A DNA stretch of 64,000 bases from JAYODW01 sp038116745 (GTDB lineage: Bacteria > Pseudomonadota > Gammaproteobacteria > Ga0077536): the NCBI GenBank assembly GCA_038116745.1, contig JAYODW010000002.1, positions 62,001-126,000 of the forward strand. The letters are read 5' to 3'. Made by a program: the position numbers and the translations under genes. Below the pieces are notes generated by a model, which was not told the DNA's origin, did no database searches, and was given only the letters and a program-made list of their open reading frames with translations. Below are positions 40,993 to 49,900 of this stretch, piece by piece; positions within the stretch are counted from its first letter, which is position 1, and the number at the start of each line of letters is the position of its first letter.

Positions 40993-42240
40993 ATGACTCG
41001 GATCCACCTGAATTCTAAAGGGCTCATGCTCGCCTCCTCGCTCATAGTCGGCGCTTTCGGGGGTGCCGCAATGGCGGAAGACGCTGCCGTAGACAGCGCC
41101 ACAGCTCCAGTCGCCATGCCAAAAATGGATTTTCTCGACGCGGCTTACGTCCCCGGTCTCGATGGCGTCGTCGTCGTCGGGCATCACGGGATGGTCGGCA
41201 AGCTCACCGTAGGCGCAGACAGCGCGAAGGTTTCGGTTATCGAGGACGCTCCAGACCAGGACTTCACCGCTCTCGCCCGCTACGGCGATGACAAAGCGCT
41301 GCTTGGGAGCTCAACCGGCCGGCTCTACAGCTTCGACGGCAAGACGATCTCGGAAATCGCGGCGCTGTCCGAATACGACGAGCCCATCCTGGATATCGCG
41401 GTGGATGGCGCCGGTGTCTGGGTGGTAGGCGCCCGTGGTCTAGTCGCTTACAGCGCGGACGGCAGCGATTTTGAAGCCCTCGAGATCCGCGACGTCACCA
41501 TGCCTGTGACGCAGATGCCCGGCGGACAACCGGCTGACTGGTACTTCGGCGTGAGCAATATCGACAGCGAAACGATCGAATTCACGGCTACCGTCGGTGG
41601 AGAGCCGGCCATCCCCGACGAGCACTACATCATGTATCCCGACGAGGGTTTCGTGCAGGTCCAGACTGACCTCGACATGGATCCCCCCCCGACCATCGGC
41701 TTCAAATTCAACCCCGGCCCTCCGTTCCGCCTCGGCGACGTGTCCTGGAACGTGGTCATCGTCAAAGCAGGAACGGTAACCATCGCCGGTGAATTCGGCA
41801 TGATTTTCCAGTCGCAGGACAACGGCGAATCCTGGGTCCGACGAGACGTCCGCATCGTGCCGCGTGAACCTGAGCCGGCTTACTGGATGGCGGGTGCCCA
41901 GCGTGGAGAGCAGATCTGGCTGACCGGCGCTGCTGGGGTGAGCGCACACAGCGAAGATGCGGGCGTGACGTGGATGGATAATCCCAAGCCGGGTCGTGAG
42001 GGTATTTTCGGCATCTCGCTGGAAAACGGCGATAGCCCTGTGATCTCGGGTGCCGTTGGTTTGATCGGCAATCTGAACGGGCGGAAATGGTCGCTTGCCG
42101 ACCGGACTGCTCTGAAGCTTCTGTCATGGTTGAGAACGCCCGTCGCGATGCCCGATGGCAGCCTTCTGATCACTGGTGGTCGCGCGACCGCCATCCGCTT
42201 TCGGGGCGGAAAGTTCACGCGCGTTCCAGTGGTTTACTGA
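40993..42240 (+). CDS. Exported YCF48-like beta-propeller protein
   Basis: A 415-residue protein with a signal peptide (LASSLIVGAFGGAAMA). Repeats with the BNR/YCF48 pattern follow, such as GEFGMIFQSQDNGESWVRRD, GAAGVSAHSEDAGVTWMDNP and VVVGHHGMVGKL, consistent with a six- or seven-bladed propeller. An insert with DMDPPPTIGFKF interrupts the middle. YCF48-like proteins help assemble membrane complexes (photosystem II in cyanobacteria); in proteobacteria they are found with RND, DUF1302 and DUF1329 genes. An assembly or periplasmic coupling role in the adjacent transporter system is likely. Confidence 0.85.
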   Translation: MTRIHLNSKGLMLASSLIVGAFGGAAMAEDAAVDSATAPVAMPKMDFLDAAYVPGLDGVVVVGHHGMVGKLTVGADSAKVSVIEDAPDQDFTALARYGDDKALLGSSTGRLYSFDGKTISEIAALSEYDEPILDIAVDGAGVWVVGARGLVAYSADGSDFEALEIRDVTMPVTQMPGGQPADWYFGVSNIDSETIEFTATVGGEPAIPDEHYIMYPDEGFVQVQTDLDMDPPPTIGFKFNPGPPFRLGDVSWNVVIVKAGTVTIAGEFGMIFQSQDNGESWVRRDVRIVPREPEPAYWMAGAQRGEQIWLTGAAGVSAHSEDAGVTWMDNPKPGREGIFGISLENGDSPVISGAVGLIGNLNGRKWSLADRTALKLLSWLRTPVAMPDGSLLITGGRATAIRFRGGKFTRVPVVY

Positions 42241-42266
42241 CGAACTGCCGCAAGCGCGGGTTCATG

Positions 42267-42294
42267 AAAAAGGGGGCTCCACGCCCCCTTTTTT
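42267..42294. terminator. Bidirectional Rho-independent terminator
   Basis: AAAAAGGGGGC-TCCAC-GCCCCCTTTTT is a strong stem with an A tract before and a T tract after, so it works on both strands. It lies between the convergent YCF48-like and tag genes, 26 bp after the first and 3 bp after the second. Confidence 0.9.
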
Positions 42295-42297
42295 TGG

Positions 42298-42876
42298 TCA
42301 GAAATAGGCGAGTTCTGCCTGCCGGAAACACTCTTCCGAGTGGTCGTTCACCACGCCCACGGCCTGCAGAAAAGCGTAAACCGTCGTTGTCCCCAGAAAC
42401 CTGAAGCCGCGCTTCTTAAGGTCGGCGCTGAGGCCGTCAGAGAGCGGGCTGCGAGTCGGGTAGTCAGAAAGCGTCCTTGGTTTGTTGATCACAGGGTGCC
42501 CTTCAACGCGGCGCCAGAGGAACTCTGAGAAGCTCCCCTCCTCCTGCTGCAGCCTGAGCAGAGCATTTGCGTTGGCAATGGTGGCTTCGATCTTCTGGCG
42601 ATGGCGGACGATGCCGGGATCCGCGAGCAGTCTGTCGACGTCGCTGTCGGTAAAAGCCGCAACCTTCAGCGGATCGAACTGGGCAAACGTACGCCGATAG
42701 CCGGCCCGCTTTCGAAGGATGGTGTACCAGCTCAAGCCAGCCTGTGCGCTCTCCAGCACCAAGTATTCAAACAGCATTCGGTCGTCATCACGCACCGGCA
42801 CGCCCCATTCCTCATCGTGATAGGCAACGTAGTCCGGCTTGGACAGATCGACCCAGGGGCAGCGCTGCACCGACAT
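42298..42876 (-). CDS. tag: DNA-3-methyladenine glycosylase I
   Basis: A 192-residue Tag protein, normal size. The ATG at 42876 gives the typical N-terminus VQRCPWV; a longer reading to 42993 overlaps the thiolase gene. Family residues include YHDEEWGVPVRDD (19-31), LVLESAQAGLSWYTILRKR and the zinc site formed by the N-terminal Cys with His residues near the end (VVNDHSEECF). It removes 3-methyladenine from alkylated DNA. A thiolase ends 68 bp upstream on the same strand, a chance neighbour. Confidence 0.95.
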   Translation of the reverse strand: MSVQRCPWVDLSKPDYVAYHDEEWGVPVRDDDRMLFEYLVLESAQAGLSWYTILRKRAGYRRTFAQFDPLKVAAFTDSDVDRLLADPGIVRHRQKIEATIANANALLRLQQEEGSFSEFLWRRVEGHPVINKPRTLSDYPTRSPLSDGLSADLKKRGFRFLGTTTVYAFLQAVGVVNDHSEECFRQAELAYF

Positions 42877-42944
42877 GGAAGTCTTCGGGAGAACAGGCGG
42901 AAAAACATCGCGGGGCGGAGTGCCCCGCGATGGTCTATCGCGCC

Positions 42945-44126
42945 TCAAGCAAGCTCTATCGCCAGCGCTGTGGCTTCGCCACCACCAATACACAGACTGG
43001 CAACGCCCCGACGTCCGCCCATCTCGCGCAGCGCATGAATCAGGGTAACGACAATCCTTGCCCCGGAAGCGCCGATAGGATGCCCCAGAGCGCAGGCCCC
43101 GCCGCGAACATTGACTTTTTCATGCGGCAGTTCGAGTTCTCTCATGGCGGCCATCGCGACCACGGCAAAGGCTTCGTTGATTTCGAACAGATCAACGTCG
43201 TCCACCGACCAGCCGACTCGCTGCATCAGCTTCTTGACCGCGTGCACCGGCGCGGTCGTGAACCAGGCCGGCTCCTGCGCGTGGGAGGTGTGCGCCAGAA
43301 TGCGTGCCTGCGGCGCAACCCCGAGCTCGCTCGCTCGCGCCTCCGACAGCAACACCAACGCGGCACCGCCGTCAGAGATTGAGCTTGAGTTAGCCGCGGT
43401 GACTGTTCCGTCTTTCGCAAATGCGGGTCTGAGGTGTGGGATCTTGTCCAGCTGCGCCTTGCCGGGCTGCTCATCGGTGTCGATGATGCGCTCGCCGCCG
43501 CGCGTGTTGATAGTTACCGGCTCAATCTCCGCTTTGAACGCACCCCGATCAATCGCACCCTGAGCGCGTTTCAGCGATTCGATCGCGTACGCGTCCTGTG
43601 CTTCCCGAGTGAACGCGTACTTCTTCGCGCACTCTTCGGCGAAGGAACCCATAAGACGCCCTTTGTCGTAGGCGTCTTCGAGACCATCGAAGAACATGTG
43701 GTCCAACACCTGACCGTGCCCCAGGCGCATTCCCCCGCGCACTTTGGGCAGGATGTAAGGCGCATTGGTCATACTCTCCATCCCGCCTGCTACCACCACA
43801 CCGGCTGAGCCTGCGCTGATCGCGTCGTGCGCCATCATGATGGCCTTCATGCCGGAGCCGCACATCTTGTTGATGGTGGTACAGGGGACCGATTCAGGCA
43901 CGCCAGCGCCGAGTGCGGCCTGACGCGCGGGCGCTTGTCCCAGCCCCGCAGGCAACACACAGCCCATCAGGGTCTCCTCTACCGCATCAGCCGCAACGCC
44001 GCTGCGCGACAGCGCGCCTCGGATCGCTACGGTGCCGAGCACAGGCGCGGCCACGTCCGACAAATCCCCCTGCATGCCGCCCATGGGCGTCCGGGCCAGT
44101 CCCGCGATAACGGTGGGTTCGCTCAT
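42945..44126 (-). CDS. Acetyl-CoA C-acetyltransferase (thiolase)
   Basis: A 393-residue thiolase of normal length. The nucleophile is Cys89 in NKMCGSG; the later catalytic pair is the His in GHPIGASGARI and the Cys in CIGGGEATA. NEAFAVVAM is also present. The short length and MCGSGM loop favour a biosynthetic or acetoacetyl-CoA thiolase, although long-chain cleavage cannot be excluded. It would complete the beta-oxidation activities encoded in the window. The gene diverges from cysC. Confidence 0.93.
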   Translation of the reverse strand: MSEPTVIAGLARTPMGGMQGDLSDVAAPVLGTVAIRGALSRSGVAADAVEETLMGCVLPAGLGQAPARQAALGAGVPESVPCTTINKMCGSGMKAIMMAHDAISAGSAGVVVAGGMESMTNAPYILPKVRGGMRLGHGQVLDHMFFDGLEDAYDKGRLMGSFAEECAKKYAFTREAQDAYAIESLKRAQGAIDRGAFKAEIEPVTINTRGGERIIDTDEQPGKAQLDKIPHLRPAFAKDGTVTAANSSSISDGGAALVLLSEARASELGVAPQARILAHTSHAQEPAWFTTAPVHAVKKLMQRVGWSVDDVDLFEINEAFAVVAMAAMRELELPHEKVNVRGGACALGHPIGASGARIVVTLIHALREMGGRRGVASLCIGGGEATALAIELA

Positions 44127-44331
44127 TTTTCAGTTCTCCTGTGCTTCTGTTGCGGAAAATGCGCGACATTCTACGGGAACACCGGCTGCCCTCGATCGTG
44201 AAGCAAAACCCGGCTGTTACTGAAGTTACAGCCCGCAAGCACAGGGTCTCCGCGCTCTGCGGTCACCGTTCACCCCGCTGCTGCTACACTCCGCGCCCGA
44301 AAATTTTCAATCTCAACGAGGACATCAGCTG

Positions 44332-44943
44332 ATGACAGAAACAGTCGCCACTAACGTCACCTGGCACGAACACCAGGTCACCCGCGAGGAACGCGAAAAA
44401 CTCAAAGCGCATCGCGGCGCTGTGCTCTGGTTCACGGGGCTGTCGGGTGCGGGCAAAAGCACAATAGCGAACGCGGTCGACACCCTGCTCAACGCACGCG
44501 GCATCCACACCTATCTGCTGGACGGCGACAACATCCGCCTTGGGCTCAATAAAAACCTGGGATTTTCCGCCGAAGATCGCGCGGAGAACATCCGCCGCAT
44601 CGGGGAAGTCGCGAAGCTGATGGCCGATGCCGGCCTGGTGACCCTGACGGCCTTCATTTCTCCTTATCGCGCCGATCGCGACAACGTCCGCGCCCTCCTG
44701 CAACCCGGTGAATTCGTGGAAATCCTGTGTCAGGCCTCCCTGGAAACCTGCGAAGGTCGCGACCCGAAAGGGCTTTACAAGAAAGCCCGGGCAGGCGAGA
44801 TCAAAGGCTTCACCGGCATCGACGACCCTTACGAGGCGCCAGAGGCACCGGAGATCGTTCTCGATTCGGACAATAAAGGTGTTGAGGCACTGGCGCGGGA
44901 GGTCATTGCGTACCTCGAGTCCAAGGGCGTTGTCCCGGCCTGA
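44332..44943 (+). CDS. cysC: Adenylylsulfate kinase
   Basis: A 203-residue APS kinase: Walker A loop GLSGAGKST (about 44-52), DGDNIRLGLNKNLGF and the lid segment FISPYRADR. It phosphorylates adenosine 5'-phosphosulfate to PAPS. GAGGA precedes the start. CysD and CysN (sulfate adenylyltransferase) are not adjacent, so it may serve sulfation or sulfate assimilation with partners elsewhere. No CysN fusion is present. Confidence 0.95.
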   Translation: MTETVATNVTWHEHQVTREEREKLKAHRGAVLWFTGLSGAGKSTIANAVDTLLNARGIHTYLLDGDNIRLGLNKNLGFSAEDRAENIRRIGEVAKLMADAGLVTLTAFISPYRADRDNVRALLQPGEFVEILCQASLETCEGRDPKGLYKKARAGEIKGFTGIDDPYEAPEAPEIVLDSDNKGVEALAREVIAYLESKGVVPA

Positions 44944-44973
44944 GCGCTTCTCTGATCGGGGCGCTTGCGCGAC

Positions 44974-46434
44974 TCAGATCACGCGCCCCGGATTCATCAG
45001 CCCCTTCGGATCAAGCGTGCGTTTGAGCGACTGCATGAGCTCAAGTGCCACCGGATCAGCGTGGCGCTGCAGCAGGTCGCGCTTCAGCACACCGACCCCG
45101 TGCTCTGCGCTGAAGCTGCCGCCCAGGCGGCAGGCGTCACTGTGGATGAAATCGCTGACGCGCGGCCCGTCGTTTTCAATGAATGCCCCGGCATCCTCCC
45201 CCTCAGGCGGGATGACGTTGAGGTGCACGTTACCGTCTCCAACGTGGCCGTAAACTGACAGGCGCACACCCGGATAGCGCGCGCGCAGCGCAGCACTCGT
45301 ATCAACCACGAAAGCCGGCAGCTCCGCGAGCGGCAGCGACACATCGTGTTTTACCGAACCGCCCAGGGCGCGTTCTGCCGCAGGGATTGCCTCTCTGACC
45401 TGCCAGAACGCGTCTCTCTGCGCCTCGCTGGTCGCCAGGATCACGTCAGACAGACGCCCCGCGGCAAGCGCAGGGCTCAGCACCTGCATGGCCGCATCTT
45501 CAGCGTCCTGCCCCACCGGCAGCACCCACTCCAGCAAAACCTGCGGCGCCGCTGCATTTCCAGCGGGGAGCCGCGCGCACAATCCAGCTGCTGAAACACA
45601 GGCCAGGGCCTCTGCTGCCATAAACTCGAAAGACGTCAGATTGTTTGCACAGCCTTCTTCGAGCTCGCGTTTCAGACTCCCCAGTGCGGCGAGATCGGGC
45701 AGCACAGCCCACACGGTGACCCGCCGCTCGGCGCGCGCAAACAGGCGCAGCACTGCGCGGGTGATGACCCCCAGAGTGCCCTCAGCACCCAGAAACAGCT
45801 GCTTCAGGTCGTAGCCAGTGTTGTCCTTGCGCAGGGTTTTAAGTTCGTTCAGCACCTGCCCATTAGGCAGCACGACTTCCAGCCCCAGCACCAGGTTGCG
45901 AGACATGCCGTAGCGCAGGACGGTCAGTCCGCCTGCATTTGTCGAGAGATTTCCGCCCACCTGACAGCTGCCCTGAGAACCCATGCTCAGGGGAAACAGC
46001 AGACCGTGACGGGCGGCGGCGGCCTGCGCGTCCGCCAGGATCACACCGGCCTCCAACGTCATAGTGCCGCCTGTCACGTCAAGCGCGAGCACCCGGTTCA
46101 TGCGTTCCAGGCTTAGAACAAGCTCATTGCCGAGGGCCGAAGGTGTCGCGGCACCGCAATAGCCGGTATGACCGCCTTGCGGGACCAGAGGAATACGAAA
46201 GCGCTGACAGATGCGGACAACCTCCGCAACTTCCGCGGTCGCGGCCGGCTGCACGACAGCCAGAGCGCGTCCGTGGTGCAGTCCCCGGATGTCATGCTCA
46301 TAGCGCGCTGTATGTTCTATACCGCGCAGCAGGTAGCGATCGCCAACAGCTTCCGCTAACGCGCTCAGCGCCGTACTGTCGGCGCGTGAGTCAGGCAGCA
46401 CAGGCTGCAGCGGCGGCCCGTCTGAATGCGTCAC
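44974..46434 (-). CDS. FAD-linked oxidase (D-lactate/D-2-hydroxyglutarate dehydrogenase type)
   Basis: A 486-residue PCMH-type flavoenzyme. The FAD domain has VPQGGHTGYCGAA, NLSTNAGGLTVLRYG and DNTGYDLKQLFLGAEGTLG. The C-terminal part has YGHVGDGNVHLNV and EHGVGVLKR, with the metal/substrate histidines of the D-2-hydroxyacid dehydrogenase group. It oxidises a D-2-hydroxy acid and passes electrons to a quinone or ETF. The ATG at 46434 overlaps the upstream gene by 44 bp; a GTG at 46401 would reduce this to 11 bp. Confidence 0.9.
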   Translation of the reverse strand: MTHSDGPPLQPVLPDSRADSTALSALAEAVGDRYLLRGIEHTARYEHDIRGLHHGRALAVVQPAATAEVAEVVRICQRFRIPLVPQGGHTGYCGAATPSALGNELVLSLERMNRVLALDVTGGTMTLEAGVILADAQAAAARHGLLFPLSMGSQGSCQVGGNLSTNAGGLTVLRYGMSRNLVLGLEVVLPNGQVLNELKTLRKDNTGYDLKQLFLGAEGTLGVITRAVLRLFARAERRVTVWAVLPDLAALGSLKRELEEGCANNLTSFEFMAAEALACVSAAGLCARLPAGNAAAPQVLLEWVLPVGQDAEDAAMQVLSPALAAGRLSDVILATSEAQRDAFWQVREAIPAAERALGGSVKHDVSLPLAELPAFVVDTSAALRARYPGVRLSVYGHVGDGNVHLNVIPPEGEDAGAFIENDGPRVSDFIHSDACRLGGSFSAEHGVGVLKRDLLQRHADPVALELMQSLKRTLDPKGLMNPGRVI

Positions 46435-47437
46435 AACGCTCGAAATAATTCGCCGTTGTTTTCGGCATAGGGACGCGTGCGAACGCGGTCCACTCGATGA
46501 GGCGTTTACCCTCGCGCACCAGCTCCTCCCCGCTCGAGGTCAAGGCGCGCCAATCGTCACCGCCCGTCCGCTCAGCCTGGAATGCGGTCAGGTGGTCGCC
46601 ACACACAACGAAATCCGGCCAGACCTGGAATATCGCCGGGTCAGTCTTGATCGTCTCGCTTTCGGCCTTGGCAGCATGGCAGTACTGCGTAATCAGTGAG
46701 GCCGCTCCGCCAAAACCCGGCACATCGCTGAACGTCACCAGCATGTGCTCAGCAATGTCATCAAGCGTGGCCATAGTCAGGGCAATCTTGATGTAGCGGC
46801 TCTCAAAGAACTCCGCGATCGGCATGTAGAAAACCTTGAGCGGCTCACCCCACAGTTCATCAAGCCCTTCCTCTCCGCTGTAGTGTTTGACCTGCTTGCC
46901 CAGGTCAAAAGCCTCCAGAAAGCATGACTCACACTCGAGCATCAGTTCGTTGTTCTGCGTCACCTCGATGCCCCGGCGATTAAGCTCAGAGATCATGGTG
47001 AAGATATCCGACCCCCGGTTCAGCAGAGCCCCGGCAAGCATGGCGGCATTGACCCTTTTACGTTCAGGTTCCGCAGCCGCATCGTAAGCAAGGCGCGCCT
47101 GGCGCAGGTTGTAGCCGGGCGTATTGATTCCCGGCTCGGTGTGGTGAAAAACGCGCTTGGTCAGCTGGTCGATCAACTCGCGCCTGGCGCCCGCTTCATC
47201 GCGCGGGACCTCATAACGTCGAATCCAGTAGCCGTCGTAGAAGACGCACATCTTGCCGTCACGCTCGCGGACGGTGCCATTCGGCGGGCCTGATTCCGCC
47301 GTATCGACCGGGCCTGGGATTCTGTCGGGTTCAGCTGAAACCATGCTCGAAAGGACGCTCGCCGTCGGAGGAACGTTCGCAGGTGTGCCAGGGAGACTCC
47401 ATGGTGGGCGCGCATCATACTCCCACCTTGAGGCCAA
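46391..47437 (-). CDS. Hypothetical protein of unknown function
   Basis: I do not recognise this 348-residue protein. The first 60 residues are proline- and serine-rich. An alternative ATG at 47344 would give 317 residues. A globular part follows, with CVFYDGYWIRRYEVP, ELIDQLTKRVFHH, a helical middle (NAAMLAGALLNRGSDIFTMI) and VWPDFVVCGDHLTAFQAERT. It has no signal peptide, membrane segment or cluster of metal ligands. It overlaps the FAD-linked oxidase gene, suggesting cotranslation, and diverges from pyrC. Confidence 0.7.
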   Translation of the reverse strand: MASRWEYDARPPWSLPGTPANVPPTASVLSSMVSAEPDRIPGPVDTAESGPPNGTVRERDGKMCVFYDGYWIRRYEVPRDEAGARRELIDQLTKRVFHHTEPGINTPGYNLRQARLAYDAAAEPERKRVNAAMLAGALLNRGSDIFTMISELNRRGIEVTQNNELMLECESCFLEAFDLGKQVKHYSGEEGLDELWGEPLKVFYMPIAEFFESRYIKIALTMATLDDIAEHMLVTFSDVPGFGGAASLITQYCHAAKAESETIKTDPAIFQVWPDFVVCGDHLTAFQAERTGGDDWRALTSSGEELVREGKRLIEWTAFARVPMPKTTANYFERCDAFRRAAAAACAA

Positions 47438-47534
47438 CAGAAATCACATGCTCTGAAGCTCCCAGCATGACCCCGCAGCGCCAACCGGCAGGCGCCGTCG
47501 GGCGTTCGCGACAGCGTGATAGAGTCCCGCGCCT

Positions 47535-48599
47535 ATGACCGCCGAATTGATGACATTTATCCGTCCGGATGACTGGCATGTGCACCTGCGTGATGGGCCG
47601 ATACTCGCGGCAGTCGTGGCAGACACCGCGAGGAGTTTCGCCAGAGCCATTGTCATGCCGAACCTGAGACCACCGGTCACCGACCGCGACAGCGCCCGGC
47701 GCTACCGTGAGGCGATCCGCGCTGCACTGCCAGCAGCAACCCCGTTTGAGCCGCTCATGACGTGTTATCTGACTGACCTCACCGACGCAGATGATCTGGC
47801 TGCCGGAGCGCTCGAGGGCATTGTCACCGCGGCGAAGCTATACCCCGCGGGCGCGACCACGAACTCGGATGCTGGCGTGACCGATGTGCGACGGCTCGAT
47901 CGGGTTTTTGAGGTCATGTCAGCGCACGCGATGCCGCTGCTGATCCATGGCGAAGTCGTGGACGACACCGTCGATATCTTCGACCGCGAGGCGTTTTTCA
48001 TCGATCGCGTACTCATCCCGCTGAGGGCGCGACATCCCGGTTTGAAAATCGTTTTTGAGCACATCACCACAAGCCATGCCGTGGACTACGTCAAAGACGC
48101 CAATGCCGCCCTGCTCGGCGCCACCATCACCCCACACCACCTGACCATTAACCGCAACGCGATGCTGGTCGGCGGCATACGACCCCACATGTACTGCCTC
48201 CCTGTTGCCAAGCGCGAAAATCACCGTTGCGCTCTGGTCGCTGCAGCCTGCTCGGGTGACGCCCACTTTTTCCTCGGCACAGACTCGGCACCACACGTGA
48301 TTGCCACGAAAGAATCAGCCTGCGGCTGCGCTGGCATCTACAACAGTCGGACCGCCGTTGAGACCTACCTGCAGGTATTTGACGACGCCGGTCGACTGGA
48401 TTCTTTCCAGGCCTTCGCCGCGGAGAACGGCCCACGTTTTTACGGTCTGCCGCGAAACACCGAAACCGTCAGCTACCAACGTTCAGAGTCGCCTGGACCA
48501 GCAGGCGTCCTGGAGCCTGACGACCTCGACACGCCAGTCGGTCCCGTCCGCGTGTTCGCGGCACCGCGGTCTTCCCGGTGGCAGCGGGTCACAGCGTGA
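47535..48599 (+). CDS. pyrC: Dihydroorotase, class II
   Basis: A 354-residue dihydroorotase of the E. coli type. The metal-binding DWHVHLRDG (13-21) opens the barrel, the lysine to be carbamylated is in AAKLYPAGATTNSD, and further histidines are in HGEV, FEHITT and TPHHL. The GTDSAPH segment carries the catalytic aspartate. It makes dihydroorotate in pyrimidine synthesis. Its stop overlaps the GTG start of bioA. Confidence 0.97.
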   Translation: MTAELMTFIRPDDWHVHLRDGPILAAVVADTARSFARAIVMPNLRPPVTDRDSARRYREAIRAALPAATPFEPLMTCYLTDLTDADDLAAGALEGIVTAAKLYPAGATTNSDAGVTDVRRLDRVFEVMSAHAMPLLIHGEVVDDTVDIFDREAFFIDRVLIPLRARHPGLKIVFEHITTSHAVDYVKDANAALLGATITPHHLTINRNAMLVGGIRPHMYCLPVAKRENHRCALVAAACSGDAHFFLGTDSAPHVIATKESACGCAGIYNSRTAVETYLQVFDDAGRLDSFQAFAAENGPRFYGLPRNTETVSYQRSESPGPAGVLEPDDLDTPVGPVRVFAAPRSSRWQRVTA

Positions 48600-49900
48600 C
48601 GAAGCCCGTCACCGACGCCCGGCTGGCTTTCGACCGGGCTCATATCTGGCATCCCTACAGTACGGTCATTGATCCCGCGCCTGTCTTTCCGGTCGCGAGC
48701 GCCCACGGCTGTCGGCTCCGCCTGCAGGATGGGCGCGAGCTGATTGACGGCATGGCGTCCTGGTGGTCGGCAATCCATGGCTACAACCACCCGGTTCTGA
48801 ACGAAGCCGTCAGGTCTCAGCTGAGCGACATGTCACACGTCATGTTCGGCGGCCTCACCCACGCCCCCGCGATAAGCCTGGCTGAGCGCCTGCTCGAGAT
48901 AACGCCACCTGCCTTCGAGCACGTCTTCTTTGCAGACTCGGGCTCAGTGTCGGTCGAGGTCGCGATCAAGATGGCGTTGCAATATCAGGTTGCGCGTGGC
49001 CGCCCGCGGCGCAAGCGCCTGCTGACCCTGCGCGGTGGCTATCACGGTGACACGTTCGGTGCGATGTCGGTCTGTGACCCCGTCACAGGGATGCATAGCC
49101 TTTTTGTCGGTGCATTCCCCGAACAGCTGTTCGCACCGCGGCCGGGGATCCCTTTCGACGGCGACTGGGACGCGGACGAAACCACTGCATTTGAAGAGAT
49201 GCTCAGGCAGCATGCTGACGAGATTGCCGCGGTAATCCTGGAACCGGTCGTGCAGGGAGCCGGCGGCATGTGGTTCTATCACCCGGCCTACCTGGCTCAG
49301 GTGCGAAATCTCTGCTCTGAGCTGGGGGTGCTGCTGATCGCAGATGAGATCGCAACCGGTTTCGGCCGGACCGGACGTCTGTTCGCAAGTGAACATGCCG
49401 ACGTCGCCGCCGACATTCTGTGCCTTGGCAAGGGGCTGACCGGCGGCTACATGACCCTGGCCGCCACGCTCACCACCGCAGAAGTCGCTCGCGGCGTGTG
49501 TGAGTCCCCGGCCGGTGTATTCATGCACGGCCCCACCTTCATGGCTAACCCCCTGGCCTGTGCCTGCGCTGAAGCCAGCATCGCACTGCTCCTGGACAGC
49601 CCCTGGCAGACAAGGATTGCGCAAGTGGCGACCCAGCTCGAAGCAGGCCTCGCGCCGTGTCGGGAGTTGCCTGTAGTGCGGGACGTTCGCGTGCTCGGCG
49701 CGATCGGTGTCGTCGAGCTAACGCAGGAGGTCGACATGCGGCGCCTGCCGCAGGAATTCGTCGACCGCGGCGTCTGGGTACGGCCCTTCGGACGACTGGT
49801 CTATGTCATGCCCCCCTACATCATTGCGGACGACGAACTCGCGCAGCTGACCGGCGCAATCCTGGCCGTCGTCTCCGGCATAGAGTTGCTCACAGCGTGA
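48596..49900 (+). CDS. bioA: Adenosylmethionine-8-amino-7-oxononanoate aminotransferase
   Basis: A 434-residue class III PLP aminotransferase for the DAPA step of biotin synthesis, using S-adenosylmethionine as amino donor. IWHPYSTV near the N-terminus (about 18-25) and SWWSAIHGYNHP are BioA-specific. GGYHGDTFGAMS, DEIATGFGRTG and the PLP lysine in LGKGLTGGYM are also present. The GTG at 48596 overlaps the pyrC stop (GTGA); another GTG at 48578 is in frame. No other bio gene lies next to it. Confidence 0.95.
   Translation: MTKPVTDARLAFDRAHIWHPYSTVIDPAPVFPVASAHGCRLRLQDGRELIDGMASWWSAIHGYNHPVLNEAVRSQLSDMSHVMFGGLTHAPAISLAERLLEITPPAFEHVFFADSGSVSVEVAIKMALQYQVARGRPRRKRLLTLRGGYHGDTFGAMSVCDPVTGMHSLFVGAFPEQLFAPRPGIPFDGDWDADETTAFEEMLRQHADEIAAVILEPVVQGAGGMWFYHPAYLAQVRNLCSELGVLLIADEIATGFGRTGRLFASEHADVAADILCLGKGLTGGYMTLAATLTTAEVARGVCESPAGVFMHGPTFMANPLACACAEASIALLLDSPWQTRIAQVATQLEAGLAPCRELPVVRDVRVLGAIGVVELTQEVDMRRLPQEFVDRGVWVRPFGRLVYVMPPYIIADDELAQLTGAILAVVSGIELLTA

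Noticed and set aside
44262..44290. Sigma-70 promoter for cysC with TACACT as -10
   Set aside because: The -35 position reads GTCACC, too far from TTGACA to claim a promoter.
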